49,213 nt of DNA, taken from assembly GCF_002234405.1 (NCBI RefSeq), contig NZ_NMQT01000039.1:1-49213 (forward strand), read 5' to 3'. The notes under the pieces are model-generated. The model did not search any database. It was not told where the DNA came from and saw nothing but the letters and a program-made list of their open reading frames with translations. Source of the stretch: Amycolatopsis thailandensis. GTDB taxonomy: Bacteria > Actinomycetota > Actinomycetes > Mycobacteriales > Pseudonocardiaceae. Shown here in pieces: positions 27,252 through 36,565 of this stretch (the first letter of the stretch is position 1; each line of letters starts with the position of its first letter). The translations under genes and the position numbers were made by a program.

Positions 27252-28490
27252 TCAGAGCTCGATGCCCAGCAGCGCGTCGACCGCGTTCCGGATCAGGCCG
27301 GGAGCCGCCGGGTCCGTCCCCGACCGGTTCAGGGCCTGCCCTGCCCACGCGTCGACGGCCGCGAGCGCCTTGGGCGTGTCGAGGTCGTCGGTGAGGTGGT
27401 CGCGAAGGCGTGCGACGGTGTCCTCCGCCGCGGGGCCCGTGGCGAGGGAGACCGCTTCGCGCCAGCGGGCGAGCCGGTCTTCCGCGTCCGACCGCAGCTG
27501 CGCGGTCCACGGCCGGTCCTCGCGGTAGTGACCGGCGAACAGCGCGAGCCGGATCACGCCCGGGTCGACCTTGTCGGCCCGCAGCCGCGAGACGAACACG
27601 AGGTTCCCGCGCGACTTCGACATCTTCTCGCCGTCGAGGCCGATCATCCCGGCGTGCACGTAGTGCCGAGCGAACGGGCGGTCCCCCGCGACGGCCTCCG
27701 CGTGCGCGGCGCTGTACTCGTGGTGCGGGAAGATCAGGTCCGAGCCGCCGCCTTGGACGTCGAAGCCGAGGCCGAGGCGGTTGACCGCGATCGCGCTGCA
27801 CTCGATGTGCCAGCCGGGGCGTCCCGCGCCCAGTTCGGACTCCCACGACGGCTCACCCGGCCGCGCCATCCGCCACAGCAGCGCGTCGAGCGGATGCTGC
27901 TTGCCCGGCCGGTCCGGGTCCCCGCCGCGTTCGGCGAAGAACTTGGCCATGGTCTCCGCGTCATAGTTGGACTCGGAGCCGAAATGCCCGGTCGCGTTGT
28001 GGTCGAAGTAGATGTCCGGGTACTCCGCGTCGTCCGCGCGGTACGCGCTCCCGTTCGCCACCAGCTTCGCGATGACCTCGACGATCTCCGGGATGCTCTC
28101 CACGGCCCCGACGAACTGGCGCGGCGGCAGCACCCGCAACGCGGTCATGTCCTCGCGGAACAACGCCGTCTCGCGCATGCCGAGGACGACCCAGTCGTCC
28201 TTGTCCCGCTCGGCGCGCTCCAGCAGGGGCTCGTCGATGTCCGTCACGTTCTGCACGTAGTGGACGTCGTGCCCGGCGTCCCGCCAGAGGCGGTTCACCA
28301 GGTCGAACGTCAGGTACGTGGCGGCGTGCCCCAGATGGGTGGCGTCGTACGGCGTGATGCCGCAGACGTACATCCGGGCGGTGGACCCGGGCGCCGTGGG
28401 ACGGATCTGCCCCGTCGCGGTGTCGTGGAGCCGCAGCGGACGGGGGGTGCCGGGGATACGGGGCACGTCGACCGATGACCAAGTCTGCAT
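27252..28490 (-). CDS. mshC: Cysteine:GlcN-inositol ligase (mycothiol synthesis)
   Basis: ATP-dependent ligase that joins cysteine to 1D-myo-inosityl 2-amino-2-deoxy-alpha-D-glucopyranoside, the third step of mycothiol synthesis. The 412-residue protein is a class I CysS-like fold: [16 protein letters not shown] has the first zinc Cys43 and the HIGH-type motif (51-55); Cys231 and His256 ([14 protein letters not shown]) complete the zinc site; KMSKS is at 289-293. It lacks the anticodon-binding domain of CysS. It matches Rv2130c in sequence and in local gene order. Confidence 0.96.
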   Translation of the reverse strand: MQTWSSVDVPRIPGTPRPLRLHDTATGQIRPTAPGSTARMYVCGITPYDATHLGHAATYLTFDLVNRLWRDAGHDVHYVQNVTDIDEPLLERAERDKDDWVVLGMRETALFREDMTALRVLPPRQFVGAVESIPEIVEVIAKLVANGSAYRADDAEYPDIYFDHNATGHFGSESNYDAETMAKFFAERGGDPDRPGKQHPLDALLWRMARPGEPSWESELGAGRPGWHIECSAIAVNRLGLGFDVQGGGSDLIFPHHEYSAAHAEAVAGDRPFARHYVHAGMIGLDGEKMSKSRGNLVFVSRLRADKVDPGVIRLALFAGHYREDRPWTAQLRSDAEDRLARWREAVSLATGPAAEDTVARLRDHLTDDLDTPKALAAVDAWAGQALNRSGTDPAAPGLIRNAVDALLGIEL

Positions 28491-28565
28491 ACCCCGACTG
28501 TAAGCGGAGCCGCGACGCCGTTCCCGTCCGGTGGGAGAGGAACACGGCCGGAGTAACCGAAGTCG

Positions 28566-29330
28566 CTACTTCCCGGCCCGGTCGGCGTTGGCGTGGACGG
28601 CGTCCCGGATGTACTCGCCGAGCCCCGGGCGCTGGTCCGGCTCCCGCACCAGGAAACCCAGCTGGACCGGTTCGGTCGCGTACATCCCGGCGACCCCGCG
28701 ATGCATCTCGTGGCCACAGTCCCCCATGAACTCGGCCAGCATCAGCCGGTGCTCCTCGGCGAGATCCATCGCCGCGACACTGTCCGCGGGCGCGCCGGAG
28801 TCGACGACGTCGAGCAGCCGCCGGACCCAGTCCTCCCGGGCCTTCTCCGCCTCGACCCATTCGTCCTTGGAGCGCGGTACGGCGGCCGCCTGCCACTGCG
28901 GGGTCTCGCCCCACCGGCGGACGGCCTCCTCCGCGTAGCCCTCCGGCTCACGGAAGCCGCCGAAGACCTCGAACCGCTCCTCCGGCGTCAGCACGCTACC
29001 GACCTCCTTCGCCGTGATCACCCGCTCGACGGATTCGACCATCCGCGTGAGCTCGCCGATCCGCTCGACGAGCAGCGCCCGCTGCCGCCGCAGGTGCTCC
29101 AGCGCGTCCAGGGACGGGTCGTCGACCACCTTGGCGATCGTGTCCAGGCCGAAGCCGAGTTCGCGGTAGAACAGGACGCGTTGCAACCGTTCGAGGTCGT
29201 CGTCGCTGTAGCTGCGATATCCGGCTGCAGTCCGCCCGCTGGGTGACAGCAGGCCGATCTCGTCGTAGTGATGCAGCGTGCGCACGGTGACGCCCGACAG
29301 CGCCGCGACCTTTCCCACCGGATACCCCAT
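28566..29330 (-). CDS. MerR-family regulator with TipA-like ligand domain
   Basis: 254-residue regulator. The N-terminal MerR winged helix (GYPVGKVAALSGVTVRTLHHYDEIGLLSPSGRTAAGYRSY, residues 2-41) leads to a coiled-coil dimer helix (about 75-110), then a TipAS-like globin-fold domain (about 125-250, EEHRLMLAEFMGDCGHEMHRGVAGMY) that in TipA binds thiopeptides. The cysteine in FMGDCGHEM is at about the position where TipA captures antibiotics. ATG 29330 is used because upstream sequence overlaps the promoter region of divergent P450. A link with the P450 is plausible. Confidence 0.9.
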   Translation of the reverse strand: MGYPVGKVAALSGVTVRTLHHYDEIGLLSPSGRTAAGYRSYSDDDLERLQRVLFYRELGFGLDTIAKVVDDPSLDALEHLRRQRALLVERIGELTRMVESVERVITAKEVGSVLTPEERFEVFGGFREPEGYAEEAVRRWGETPQWQAAAVPRSKDEWVEAEKAREDWVRRLLDVVDSGAPADSVAAMDLAEEHRLMLAEFMGDCGHEMHRGVAGMYATEPVQLGFLVREPDQRPGLGEYIRDAVHANADRAGK

Positions 29331-29379
29331 CGGCCCAGCGTAGGTGGACGTCGTCCCGCTCCGCGCGTAGAACCGGGGT

Positions 29380-30693
29380 ATGGGGAGAGCTGGAACCACC
29401 ACGTCGGCCGCACTTCCGCCCGGGCCCCCGCTGCCCGCCCTCGTCCAGACGCTCGTCGTCGGCAACCTCCGTCATCACGTGCTCCCGCTGCTCAAGCGCC
29501 GCTACGGCTCCGTCGTCCGGATGAGGTTCGCGCCGCACCGCGACATCGTGATGCTCACCGACCTCGACGACATCAAGACCGTGTTCACCGGGCCGGTCAC
29601 GACGTTCCACGGCGGCGAGGGCAACGTCACCCTGAAGCCGCTGATGGGCGACCACTCCGTCCTGGTCACCGACGAAGACACCCATCTGCGCGCCCGGAAG
29701 CTGCTGATGCCCGCGTTCAACGGCGCGGCGCTGCGCGGCTACCGCGCCATGATCACCGGACTGACCAGAGCCGAACTCGACCGCTGGCCGGAGAACCGGG
29801 CGTTCGGCGCGCACGACCGGATGCGCGCGCTGACGATGGAGATCATCCTGCGGGTCGTGTTCGGTGTCGCCGAAGGACCGCGGCTCGAAGAACTCCGGCG
29901 GCTGATCGGACATCTGGTGGAGCTCGACCTGGTCCAGGTGATCGGCTGGCAGAGTCCTCGCCTCCAGCGCTACCGGCCCTGGCGCACGTACGCCGAACGA
30001 CAGGCCCGGGTCGACGAGCTGCTCTACGCCGAGATCTCCGAGCGGCGCCAGGTGTCCGACCTCGCTCAGCGGACCGACGTCCTGTCCCGGCTGCTCACGG
30101 TGCCCGCCGACGGGGACGAACTGAGCGACGCGGAGCTCCGCGACCAGTTGGTCACCTTGTTGCTCGCCGGGCACGAGACCACGGCGACCGCGCTCGCCTG
30201 GGCACTGCACGAGATCTCCCGGGATCCCGAACAGGCGGCGTTCACCACGCGGGCGGCGGACGAAGGCGACGAAAAGGCACTCGAAGCGGTGATGAAGGAG
30301 TCGTTGCGGCTGCGCCCGGTGGTCGGCGAGGTCGTACGGCGGCTGACCGAGGACGTCGAAATCGGCGGCTACCGGATTCCCGCCGGCTTCGACGTCATGC
30401 CGTCGATCCTCGTCGTCCACGGCGACGGTGATCATCATCCGGACGCGAAGCTGTTCCGGCCCCAGCGGTTCCTCGACGGCTCGCCCCCGGCGGGCAGCTG
30501 GTTGCCGTTCGGTGGCGGCGCCCGCCGGTGCCTCGGCGCGGGCTTCTCGTTGCTGGAGGGCTCGATCGTGCTGCGGGAGCTGTTCGGCCGGTTCGCCGTC
30601 GCCCCGGAACACCCGCGACCGGAGCGGATCCGGTCGCGGCCGATCACCTTGGAACCCGCTCGGGGAGCCAGGATCAAGGTGACCGGCCGCTGA
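29380..30693 (+). CDS. Cytochrome P450
   Basis: 437-residue soluble heme monooxygenase. I-helix oxygen-binding motif AGHETT (263-268), K-helix ESLR (307-310) and heme loop FGGGARRCLG (377-386) with proximal Cys384 are intact. The early PPGPPLPALVQTL and the 'RPQRFLDG' meander suggest the CYP110/CYP135-like group seen in mycobacteria and myxobacteria more than macrolide P450s. Redox partners are not adjacent and the substrate is unknown. It is divergent from the TipA-like regulator, 49 bases away, and ends one base from the convergent VWA gene. Confidence 0.94.
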   Translation: MGRAGTTTSAALPPGPPLPALVQTLVVGNLRHHVLPLLKRRYGSVVRMRFAPHRDIVMLTDLDDIKTVFTGPVTTFHGGEGNVTLKPLMGDHSVLVTDEDTHLRARKLLMPAFNGAALRGYRAMITGLTRAELDRWPENRAFGAHDRMRALTMEIILRVVFGVAEGPRLEELRRLIGHLVELDLVQVIGWQSPRLQRYRPWRTYAERQARVDELLYAEISERRQVSDLAQRTDVLSRLLTVPADGDELSDAELRDQLVTLLLAGHETTATALAWALHEISRDPEQAAFTTRAADEGDEKALEAVMKESLRLRPVVGEVVRRLTEDVEIGGYRIPAGFDVMPSILVVHGDGDHHPDAKLFRPQRFLDGSPPAGSWLPFGGGARRCLGAGFSLLEGSIVLRELFGRFAVAPEHPRPERIRSRPITLEPARGARIKVTGR

Positions 30694-30694
30694 G

Positions 30695-32653
30695 CTACCG
30701 CTTCCTGGTCCGCAGGTAGTCGCCGACCACCGCGGCGCCGAGCCCGTCGAGGTCCGGGGCGACCACCCGGCCGCCCGAACGGCGCGCGAGCAGGTCGACG
30801 AACGCGGTCAGGCGGGGGTCGTCGCCGAGCCGGAACACCGTCACCGACGCGCCCAGTTTCGCCATCCGGTCCACTTCGGACAGTGTCTTGAGCAGCGTCC
30901 TCGGTTGGGGCGGGTAGTCGAACTCGGCCGTGCCGTCCGGTTCCAGATGCGCCGTCGGCTCGCCGTCGGTGACCATCAGGACCACCGGCTGGGCGTCCGG
31001 GTGCCGCCGCAGATGCCGTCCGGCGAGCAGCAGCGCGTGATGGGCGTTGGTGCCCTGTTCCCAAGCGCCTTCCAGCCCCACCAGCTCGGCGAGTTCGACC
31101 GACGTCGCGTGGCGCCCGAAGGTGATCAGCTGGAGCGCGTCGTTGCGGAACCGGGTGCTGATCAGCTGGTGCAGCGCGAGCGCCGTCCGCTTCATCGGCA
31201 GCCAGCGGCCCTCCTGCACCATCGACCACGAGGTGTCCACGAGCAACGCGACCGCCGCGCGCGACCGGTGCTCGGTCTCGACCACCTCGACATCGGAGAC
31301 GTCCATCCGGACCGACCGCTCGCCCACCGAAACCGAACGCAGGACGGAGTTGCGGACCGTCCGGGAGACGTCCCACGGCTGCATGTCCCCGAACCGCCAC
31401 GGCCTGGTCGCGCCGGTCGGCTCGCCCGCGGCCCCGGCGGACTCGGTGTCCCGCTCGCCCGCCTTGCCGCGCAACGCGTTCACGACGTCGGCGAGCGCCG
31501 TCTCCCCCAGCCTCCGCAAAGCCTTGGGAGACAACCGGAGCGTGCCGTCGGGAGCCCGTTCGAACAGGCCCTGCCGCCGGAGCTCCCGTTCCAGTTCGGA
31601 CAGCCGCCGCGCGTCGACGCCGGCGTCCGGTCCGAGCTGGCGTTCGAGTGCCTCGACGTCGATGTCCTCCAGTCTCGCGCCCGGGTAGGACTGGCCGAGC
31701 TGTTCGGCCAGCGCGTCCAGTTCGGCCAGATCGGACATCGCCCTGGCGCCGTCACCGAGACCGAGCGGGTCGTTGCCCCGGAAGCGTTCCGAGGACGTCC
31801 AGTCCTCACCGGGCCGCAGTGCGCGCAGCTGGGCGTCCAAAGTGGACAGCTGTTGCGCGAGCCGGGGGTCGCCGAACGCCTGCTGGGACAGCTCGGCCAG
31901 TTCGGCGCGCTGTTCCGGCGTCATCGAGTTGAGCATCCGCTGCGCCGCCGCTGCGCGAGCGGCGAGCACGTCGACCAGCTCCTCGACGTTCTTCGGGTTC
32001 TCCGGGAAGAACTCGCCGTGCTCGCGCATGAACTCCGCGAACCGCTCCGGGACGTCCTCGCGTCCCTGGGTGTGCGCGGCCAGGAGGTCGTTGAGGTCGG
32101 CGAGCATCTTGTTCGCCCGCTCGGCGTCTTCCGGTCCGGCGTTCCGGAGTGCTTCCTTCATCCCTTCGAAGCGGGAATCCAGCAGCTCACGGCCGAGCAG
32201 ATCACGGATCTTCCCGTAGTTCTCCCGGCCCTGCTCCGACCGCCAGTCGTACTGGGCGAGTTCGCGCACGGCGGCCGCGGTTCCCGGCGGGAGCGCGTCC
32301 AGCCGCGCTTCCCGGAAGCGCGCGTCGTCGTCCGGATCGGGGAACAGCTCGCGCCGCTCGGCCTCCAGCGCCTGTTCGAGCAGCCGCTGGACCTCCTGGA
32401 GTGTGCCGTCCAGCCGGTGCCGCCGCTGGATCTCCGACCGGCGCTGCCAGAGCCGCCTGGTCAGCTCGTCGAGCCCGGCGGTGCGCGGGGTGCCACGCCT
32501 CAGCAGCTCTTCCAGCGCGGACCTGGGCGAGGCCCCGGCCATGACGTCGCGCCCGATCTCGTCGAGCGCGTCCCGCAGGTCCGCCGGTGGGGCCAGCGGA
32601 TCCGGGCCGTCGTTCCACGGCCCGTACGAGTAACCCTCCGGGAGGAAACTCAT
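30695..32653 (-). CDS. VWA-domain protein, partner of the MoxR-type ATPase
   Basis: 652-residue cytoplasmic protein. The N-terminal two-thirds is charged and helical. The C-terminal von Willebrand A domain has the metal-ion site DTSWS (473-477) and TDGE beginning at 562. In the related magnesium-chelatase/MoxR systems the VWA subunit recognises the target and the AAA+ ring remodels it. Its ATG overlaps the ATPase gene's stop by four bases, strong evidence for a complex. It corresponds to Rv0959; the substrate is unknown. Confidence 0.88.
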   Translation of the reverse strand: MSFLPEGYSYGPWNDGPDPLAPPADLRDALDEIGRDVMAGASPRSALEELLRRGTPRTAGLDELTRRLWQRRSEIQRRHRLDGTLQEVQRLLEQALEAERRELFPDPDDDARFREARLDALPPGTAAAVRELAQYDWRSEQGRENYGKIRDLLGRELLDSRFEGMKEALRNAGPEDAERANKMLADLNDLLAAHTQGREDVPERFAEFMREHGEFFPENPKNVEELVDVLAARAAAAQRMLNSMTPEQRAELAELSQQAFGDPRLAQQLSTLDAQLRALRPGEDWTSSERFRGNDPLGLGDGARAMSDLAELDALAEQLGQSYPGARLEDIDVEALERQLGPDAGVDARRLSELERELRRQGLFERAPDGTLRLSPKALRRLGETALADVVNALRGKAGERDTESAGAAGEPTGATRPWRFGDMQPWDVSRTVRNSVLRSVSVGERSVRMDVSDVEVVETEHRSRAAVALLVDTSWSMVQEGRWLPMKRTALALHQLISTRFRNDALQLITFGRHATSVELAELVGLEGAWEQGTNAHHALLLAGRHLRRHPDAQPVVLMVTDGEPTAHLEPDGTAEFDYPPQPRTLLKTLSEVDRMAKLGASVTVFRLGDDPRLTAFVDLLARRSGGRVVAPDLDGLGAAVVGDYLRTRKR

Positions 32654-34047
32654 CGGCCGTAAACAGTGGTCGAGTCGTCGGAGTCCTTGGCGAGCTTCCT
32701 CGACAGGAACAGGGATTCCAGCGCCAGTTCGACCGCGGACGCGATCCGCCCCGCCGGTTCGTCCGGGCTCACCCCGGCGCGAGCGGCGACGTCGTGGAGC
32801 ACGGGCAGTTCCGGCAGCGCGGCGAGCACGTCCTTGCCGGGGACACGTTCCCCGGTGGCCACCAGGTGCCCGGCCTCGACGGCTTCGGCCAGCGGCTGGA
32901 GATCGAGGCCGGCGAACCGCGAACGGGCCGTCTCCGCGACCGCCCGGCGCAGCAGGTGCACGAGGTGTTCGGTCTCGCGGCCCTCCTCCCCCGGCTCGAA
33001 CTCGAGCTTGCCGCGCAGGACCGCGGGCACGGCGTCGAGGTCGACCGGACGCGCCACGGCGGGTTCCTCGCCGGTGAGCGCCGACCGGCGCAGCGCGGCC
33101 GCGCCGACCGTTTCCGCCGCCGCGACCGCGAACCGGGCCGAGACGCCGGACCGCTGGTCGATGACCGGCGATTCGCGCAGGTTCCGCACGAACCGGGCGA
33201 GCACCTCCAGCAGCGGCTCGCCGACCTCGGCGACCAGACGCGCCTCCTGGCGGACGACCGCGATCTCCGCGTCGACGTCGAGCGGGTAGTGCGTGCGGAT
33301 CTCCGCGCCGAACCGGTCCTTGAGCGGGGTGATGATGCGGCCGCGGTTGGTGTAGTCCTCCGGGTTCGCCGTCGACACCAGGAGCACGTCCAGCGGCAGG
33401 CGCAGGGTGTACCCGCGCACCTGGATGTCGCGTTCCTCCATCACGTTCAGCAGCGCGACCTGGATGCGCTCGGCGAGGTCCGGCAGCTCGTTGATCGCCA
33501 CGATGCCGCGGTGGGCACGCGGGACGAGTCCGAAGTGGATGGTCTCGGGATCGCCGAGGCTGCGGCCTTCGGCGACCTTCACCGGGTCGACGTCGCCGAT
33601 CAGATCACCGACCGAAGTGTCCGGTGTGGCCAGTTTCTCCGTGTACCGCTCGTCGCGGTGGCGCCAGGTCACCGGCAGGTCGTCGCCGAGTTCGGCGGCG
33701 CGGCGGCGCGACTCCGGGGTGATCGGGTCGAGCGGGTGCTCGGCCAGTTCGGCGCCCTCGATGACGGGTGTCCACTCGTCGAGCAGTCCCGCGAGGGTGC
33801 GCAGGAGGCGGGTCTTGCCCTGACCGCGTTCACCGAGGAGGACGACGTCGTGCCCGGCCAGCAGCGCGCGTTCCAGCTGCGGCACCACGGTCCGCGAGAA
33901 ACCGACGATCCCCGGCCAGGGGTCTTCCCCGGTGCGGAGCTTGGCGAGCAGGTTGTCGTGCAGTTCTTGTTTGATCGAACGCGGCAGGTGGCCGGCCGCG
34001 CGGAGGTCCCCGGCGGTCCGGGGCAGGTTTGCGGGAACATCGTTCAC
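32650..34047 (-). CDS. MoxR/magnesium-chelatase-type AAA+ ATPase
   Basis: 465-residue ATPase read from GTG 34047. Walker A GERGQGKT (72-79) and a Walker B-like GIVAINEL (181-188) are visible; the usual DE is NE here. LLVSTANPEDYTNRGRIITPLKDRFGAEI provides sensor 1 and arginine-finger region. The C-terminal helical part includes acidic stretches. This is the AAA+ half of a two-gene MoxR-VWA unit (Rv0958-Rv0959 type), not chlorophyll chelatase, since no other chelatase subunits are present. Probable role: ATP-driven maturation of an unknown protein complex. Confidence 0.88.
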   Translation of the reverse strand: MNDVPANLPRTAGDLRAAGHLPRSIKQELHDNLLAKLRTGEDPWPGIVGFSRTVVPQLERALLAGHDVVLLGERGQGKTRLLRTLAGLLDEWTPVIEGAELAEHPLDPITPESRRRAAELGDDLPVTWRHRDERYTEKLATPDTSVGDLIGDVDPVKVAEGRSLGDPETIHFGLVPRAHRGIVAINELPDLAERIQVALLNVMEERDIQVRGYTLRLPLDVLLVSTANPEDYTNRGRIITPLKDRFGAEIRTHYPLDVDAEIAVVRQEARLVAEVGEPLLEVLARFVRNLRESPVIDQRSGVSARFAVAAAETVGAAALRRSALTGEEPAVARPVDLDAVPAVLRGKLEFEPGEEGRETEHLVHLLRRAVAETARSRFAGLDLQPLAEAVEAGHLVATGERVPGKDVLAALPELPVLHDVAARAGVSPDEPAGRIASAVELALESLFLSRKLAKDSDDSTTVYGR

Positions 34048-34167
34048 CCGTTCGACGCTACGTCGCGATCATGGCCCCTGTCGACGTGAAGCAACTCCAG
34101 CTCTGGGTCAACCGGCTCGCGGGGACGGGCGGCCCGTCTGCTTCGAAGCACGACTAAAATCAGTCCG

Positions 34168-34965
34168 GTGTGCCGTCCTAGTGCGACCCTCGCGGTCTGG
34201 TCTTCGGCGTGGCTGAACGGAGCCGCCGCCTCCGACGACGTCCTTGACGCCCTTCAGGTCTGGGGCGAAGCCCACGACTTCGTCGCCGCCGACGCGGCGG
34301 CCGCCGAGGCGTTCGACCTGCCCCTCGCGTTCAACCGCGCGGCGACCCCGGTCCAGCTGCTGCTCGCCCTGCGCGCGCAGGGCGCGAAGAGCATGCAGCT
34401 GCTGCTCCCGGTGCCCGGCGACGTCCGCGGCCTGGGTGGCGGCGGACCGTTCACCGAGGCCGCGTTGCGGACCGGCGAGGCCGTCGTGCTGCCGGATCTC
34501 GGCTACGGCGTGGTGCCCGAGGCGATCGCCGAAGGGCTGATGCGGTGGACCGTGTACTCGGTGCCCATGCCGGGCGTCCTCGAACATCGCCCGCTGGGCG
34601 AAGCCGAGCACGGCCTGACCGACGCGATCCGGGCGAGCGCCGGTGCGTTGCAGACCCTGGACGTCGCCAGTGAGCGGCCGGGCGTGCGTGCGGAACTCTC
34701 GGCGCGACTGCGTTCGGCCACCGACTCGCCCTGGCCCGCCGGGATGCCCGGCCGGGCGCTGCGGGTGCTTCAGCGCTCGGAGGAGATCGCGGCGATCCTC
34801 GCCATCGCCGAGTCCGACGATCCCGGCGGCGCGCTCTCCTCGTCCGCCGCGTTGCGGCGAGCGGAAGCCTTGCGGCCGCTGAACGAGGCCGTCCGCAACG
34901 CGCGCTGCGCGGCGATCAACGAAGCGGTGCGGGTGTTCGCGGACCAGGCGGACAGGCACCCGTAA
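34168..34965 (+). CDS. Unrecognised 265-residue protein
   Basis: Soluble Ala-rich protein starting at GTG 34168. It has no signal, membrane helix or catalytic motif I recognise. Features: a segment RAATPVQLLLALRAQGAKSMQLLLPVPGDVRGLGGGGPFTEAALRTGEAVVLPDLGYGVVP with the rhythm of an alpha/beta fold, and a C-terminal helical half ending NEAVRVFADQADRHP. It is divergent from the MoxR-type gene across 120 bases and convergent with the VC0807-type gene, with only two bases between stops. Codon use is normal. Confidence 0.75.
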   Translation: MCRPSATLAVWSSAWLNGAAASDDVLDALQVWGEAHDFVAADAAAAEAFDLPLAFNRAATPVQLLLALRAQGAKSMQLLLPVPGDVRGLGGGGPFTEAALRTGEAVVLPDLGYGVVPEAIAEGLMRWTVYSVPMPGVLEHRPLGEAEHGLTDAIRASAGALQTLDVASERPGVRAELSARLRSATDSPWPAGMPGRALRVLQRSEEIAAILAIAESDDPGGALSSSAALRRAEALRPLNEAVRNARCAAINEAVRVFADQADRHP

Positions 34966-34967
34966 GG

Positions 34968-35588
34968 TCACGCGGCCACAGTGTGCTTTTTCAGGACCTT
35001 CTCGGCGTACCGGACCGACCACAGGGAAAGCACGCCGATGACGGCGAGCAGCAGGACCACGCTCAGCGCGTTCATCACGTCGGCGGGCAAGAGATAGACC
35101 AGCGGCACCCGGACCACGGCCTCCAGCAGCAGAACCACGCCCCACACCGCCGACATCCGGGTGAAAGCGCGCCGGAAGGCCGGGACCTCGTCACTGAGCC
35201 TGTCGATCTCGGCGCGTTTGGCCGCGCCGGCCCCGGCACGCACGGCGACGAGCACCATCGGCGTGCGGCCGAAACAGCTCACCAGCAGCACGATCGCGGC
35301 CGTCGCGGTGGCGAAGGATTCCTTCAGCAGCAGGAATTTCACGTCACCGGTGACCAGCGAAAGCACGAGCCCGACCCCGAGGACTCCGGCCAGCAGCGCG
35401 GCGAAGCCGTCGAAGGACCGGTCGCGGATCGCGACCCAGGCGATCCGGCAAGCGGCCAGGACCGCCCCGGCCAGCAGGGAGACCTGCTCGCTCTGTCCGG
35501 CGAGCCTGAGCCCGTAGTAGGCGGCCAACGGCAGCGCGACGTCCCAGAGCAGCAAGGACACCGTCGGGTTCTTGCCACGCGCCGTCAC
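34968..35588 (-). CDS. VC0807-family membrane protein
   Basis: 206-residue integral membrane protein with about six helices, starting TARGKNPTVSLLLWDVALPLAAYYGLRLAG, the signature of the VC0807 family (function unknown). Other conserved parts are RIAWVAIRDRSFDGFAALLAGVLGVGL and VTGDVKFLLLKESFATATAAIVLLVSC. GTG 35588 overlaps the stop of the alpha/beta hydrolase by four bases (GTGA); an ATG at 35609 would extend into it. It is probably controlled with the hydrolase by the divergent TetR regulator. Confidence 0.85.
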   Translation of the reverse strand: MTARGKNPTVSLLLWDVALPLAAYYGLRLAGQSEQVSLLAGAVLAACRIAWVAIRDRSFDGFAALLAGVLGVGLVLSLVTGDVKFLLLKESFATATAAIVLLVSCFGRTPMVLVAVRAGAGAAKRAEIDRLSDEVPAFRRAFTRMSAVWGVVLLLEAVVRVPLVYLLPADVMNALSVVLLLAVIGVLSLWSVRYAEKVLKKHTVAA

Positions 35589-36475
35589 GACGGCGTTTTC
35601 CCTTCGCATTCGGTCAGGAAGGCCGAGACCCGCGCGTTGACCTCGGTCGCGGCTTCACCCGCGATGGCGTGGGTCGCCGACGGCCACAGTTCGACCTGTC
35701 CGCGCGAAAGGAGTTCGCGGGCCCGGGCGGCCGCGCGTTCCGGCTGGTGGATGACGCTGCGCCCGGCGATCAGGGCCAGCACGGGCATCCGCAGGGAGCG
35801 CAACTGTGCGTCGGTGAACAACTTTGGCGTCGGCAGGGCGATGCGATAGGTCCGCATCCCTTCGTCGATCACCCGCGCGACCGGGTCCGAGGCGTCGATC
35901 TCCGCGCCGCCGGAGATCCAGTGGAGGAACGAAGGACGGGCCCACCGATTGACGACGGGGATCGCGGTGAGCGTGGCACGGACGACCAAGCCGGCGGTCA
36001 ACCCGCCGAACGTCAGCACGGGATCGATCACGGTGAGCGACTTGAGCCGGTCCGGCGCGCGGACGGCGAGGTTCGCCGCGAGCCAGCCGCCGAACGAGTA
36101 CCCGATCAGGTGCACGGACGCCAGGTCGAGTTCGGCGAGCACGGTGGTCAGCCAGGCGGCCTGGTCCGCGCCGTCGCGGATGGGGACGGTCTGTTCACTG
36201 CGCCCGGCCTCGCCGATGAGGTCCACCGCGTAGACCTCGCCGTGCTCGATCAGCGCGGCGAGGTTGGGCTCCCACATCACGGCGGTCCCCGCCCGCCCCG
36301 GCAACAGCACGATCGGCGTCCCGCCAGGCCGCCCGAACCGGTACACGCGCGCCACCCCGAACGCCGTCTCGACGTCGTATGTCCCGGTCGGTGCGGGCAA
36401 GGCCGCGAGACCGCGTTCGTAGACGACCTCGTACTCGGCTCGCGCCTCCGACGAGGCGAACCCGCCCACCTTCAT
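35585..36475 (-). CDS. Alpha/beta hydrolase
   Basis: 296-residue cytoplasmic hydrolase. The nucleophile elbow GYSFGG has Ser127; the oxyanion strand is IVLLPGRAGTAVMWEPN; an acid Asp and the final His (SATHAIAGEA) complete the triad. AGGAGG sits five bases before ATG 36475, within an inverted-repeat promoter shared with divergent tetR. Together with the VC0807-type gene it makes a two-gene TetR-controlled operon; the substrate is unknown, possibly a lipid or xenobiotic ester. Confidence 0.91.
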   Translation of the reverse strand: MKVGGFASSEARAEYEVVYERGLAALPAPTGTYDVETAFGVARVYRFGRPGGTPIVLLPGRAGTAVMWEPNLAALIEHGEVYAVDLIGEAGRSEQTVPIRDGADQAAWLTTVLAELDLASVHLIGYSFGGWLAANLAVRAPDRLKSLTVIDPVLTFGGLTAGLVVRATLTAIPVVNRWARPSFLHWISGGAEIDASDPVARVIDEGMRTYRIALPTPKLFTDAQLRSLRMPVLALIAGRSVIHQPERAAARARELLSRGQVELWPSATHAIAGEAATEVNARVSAFLTECEGKTPS

Positions 36476-36487
36476 CCGTCCTCCTCC

Positions 36488-36554
36488 TTTTTGCGGTACG
36501 ATCGGATTGTAAAGCAGTTGGTGACAAGTTTGCAATCCGATCGGACTGCAAAAA
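36488..36554. promoter_or_regulatory. Symmetric divergent operator of the TetR regulator
   Basis: Two 26-base inverted copies, 36488-36513 and 36529-36554, match at 22 of 26 positions and each contains CGATCGGATTG. The symmetry continues outward into both Shine-Dalgarno sequences (CTCCTCC and GGAGGAG). A TetR dimer on each copy could shut both promoters. Confidence 0.8.
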
Positions 36555-36565
36555 AGGAGGAGTGG

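Noticed and set aside
28491..28565. SigR-type promoter before mshC
   Set aside because: A GGGAAC sequence is present, but no GTT occurs at the required distance.
32650..34047. Magnesium chelatase for chlorophyll synthesis
   Set aside because: No ChlH-like subunit or other tetrapyrrole-magnesium genes; the pair matches MoxR-VWA proteins of non-photosynthetic actinobacteria.
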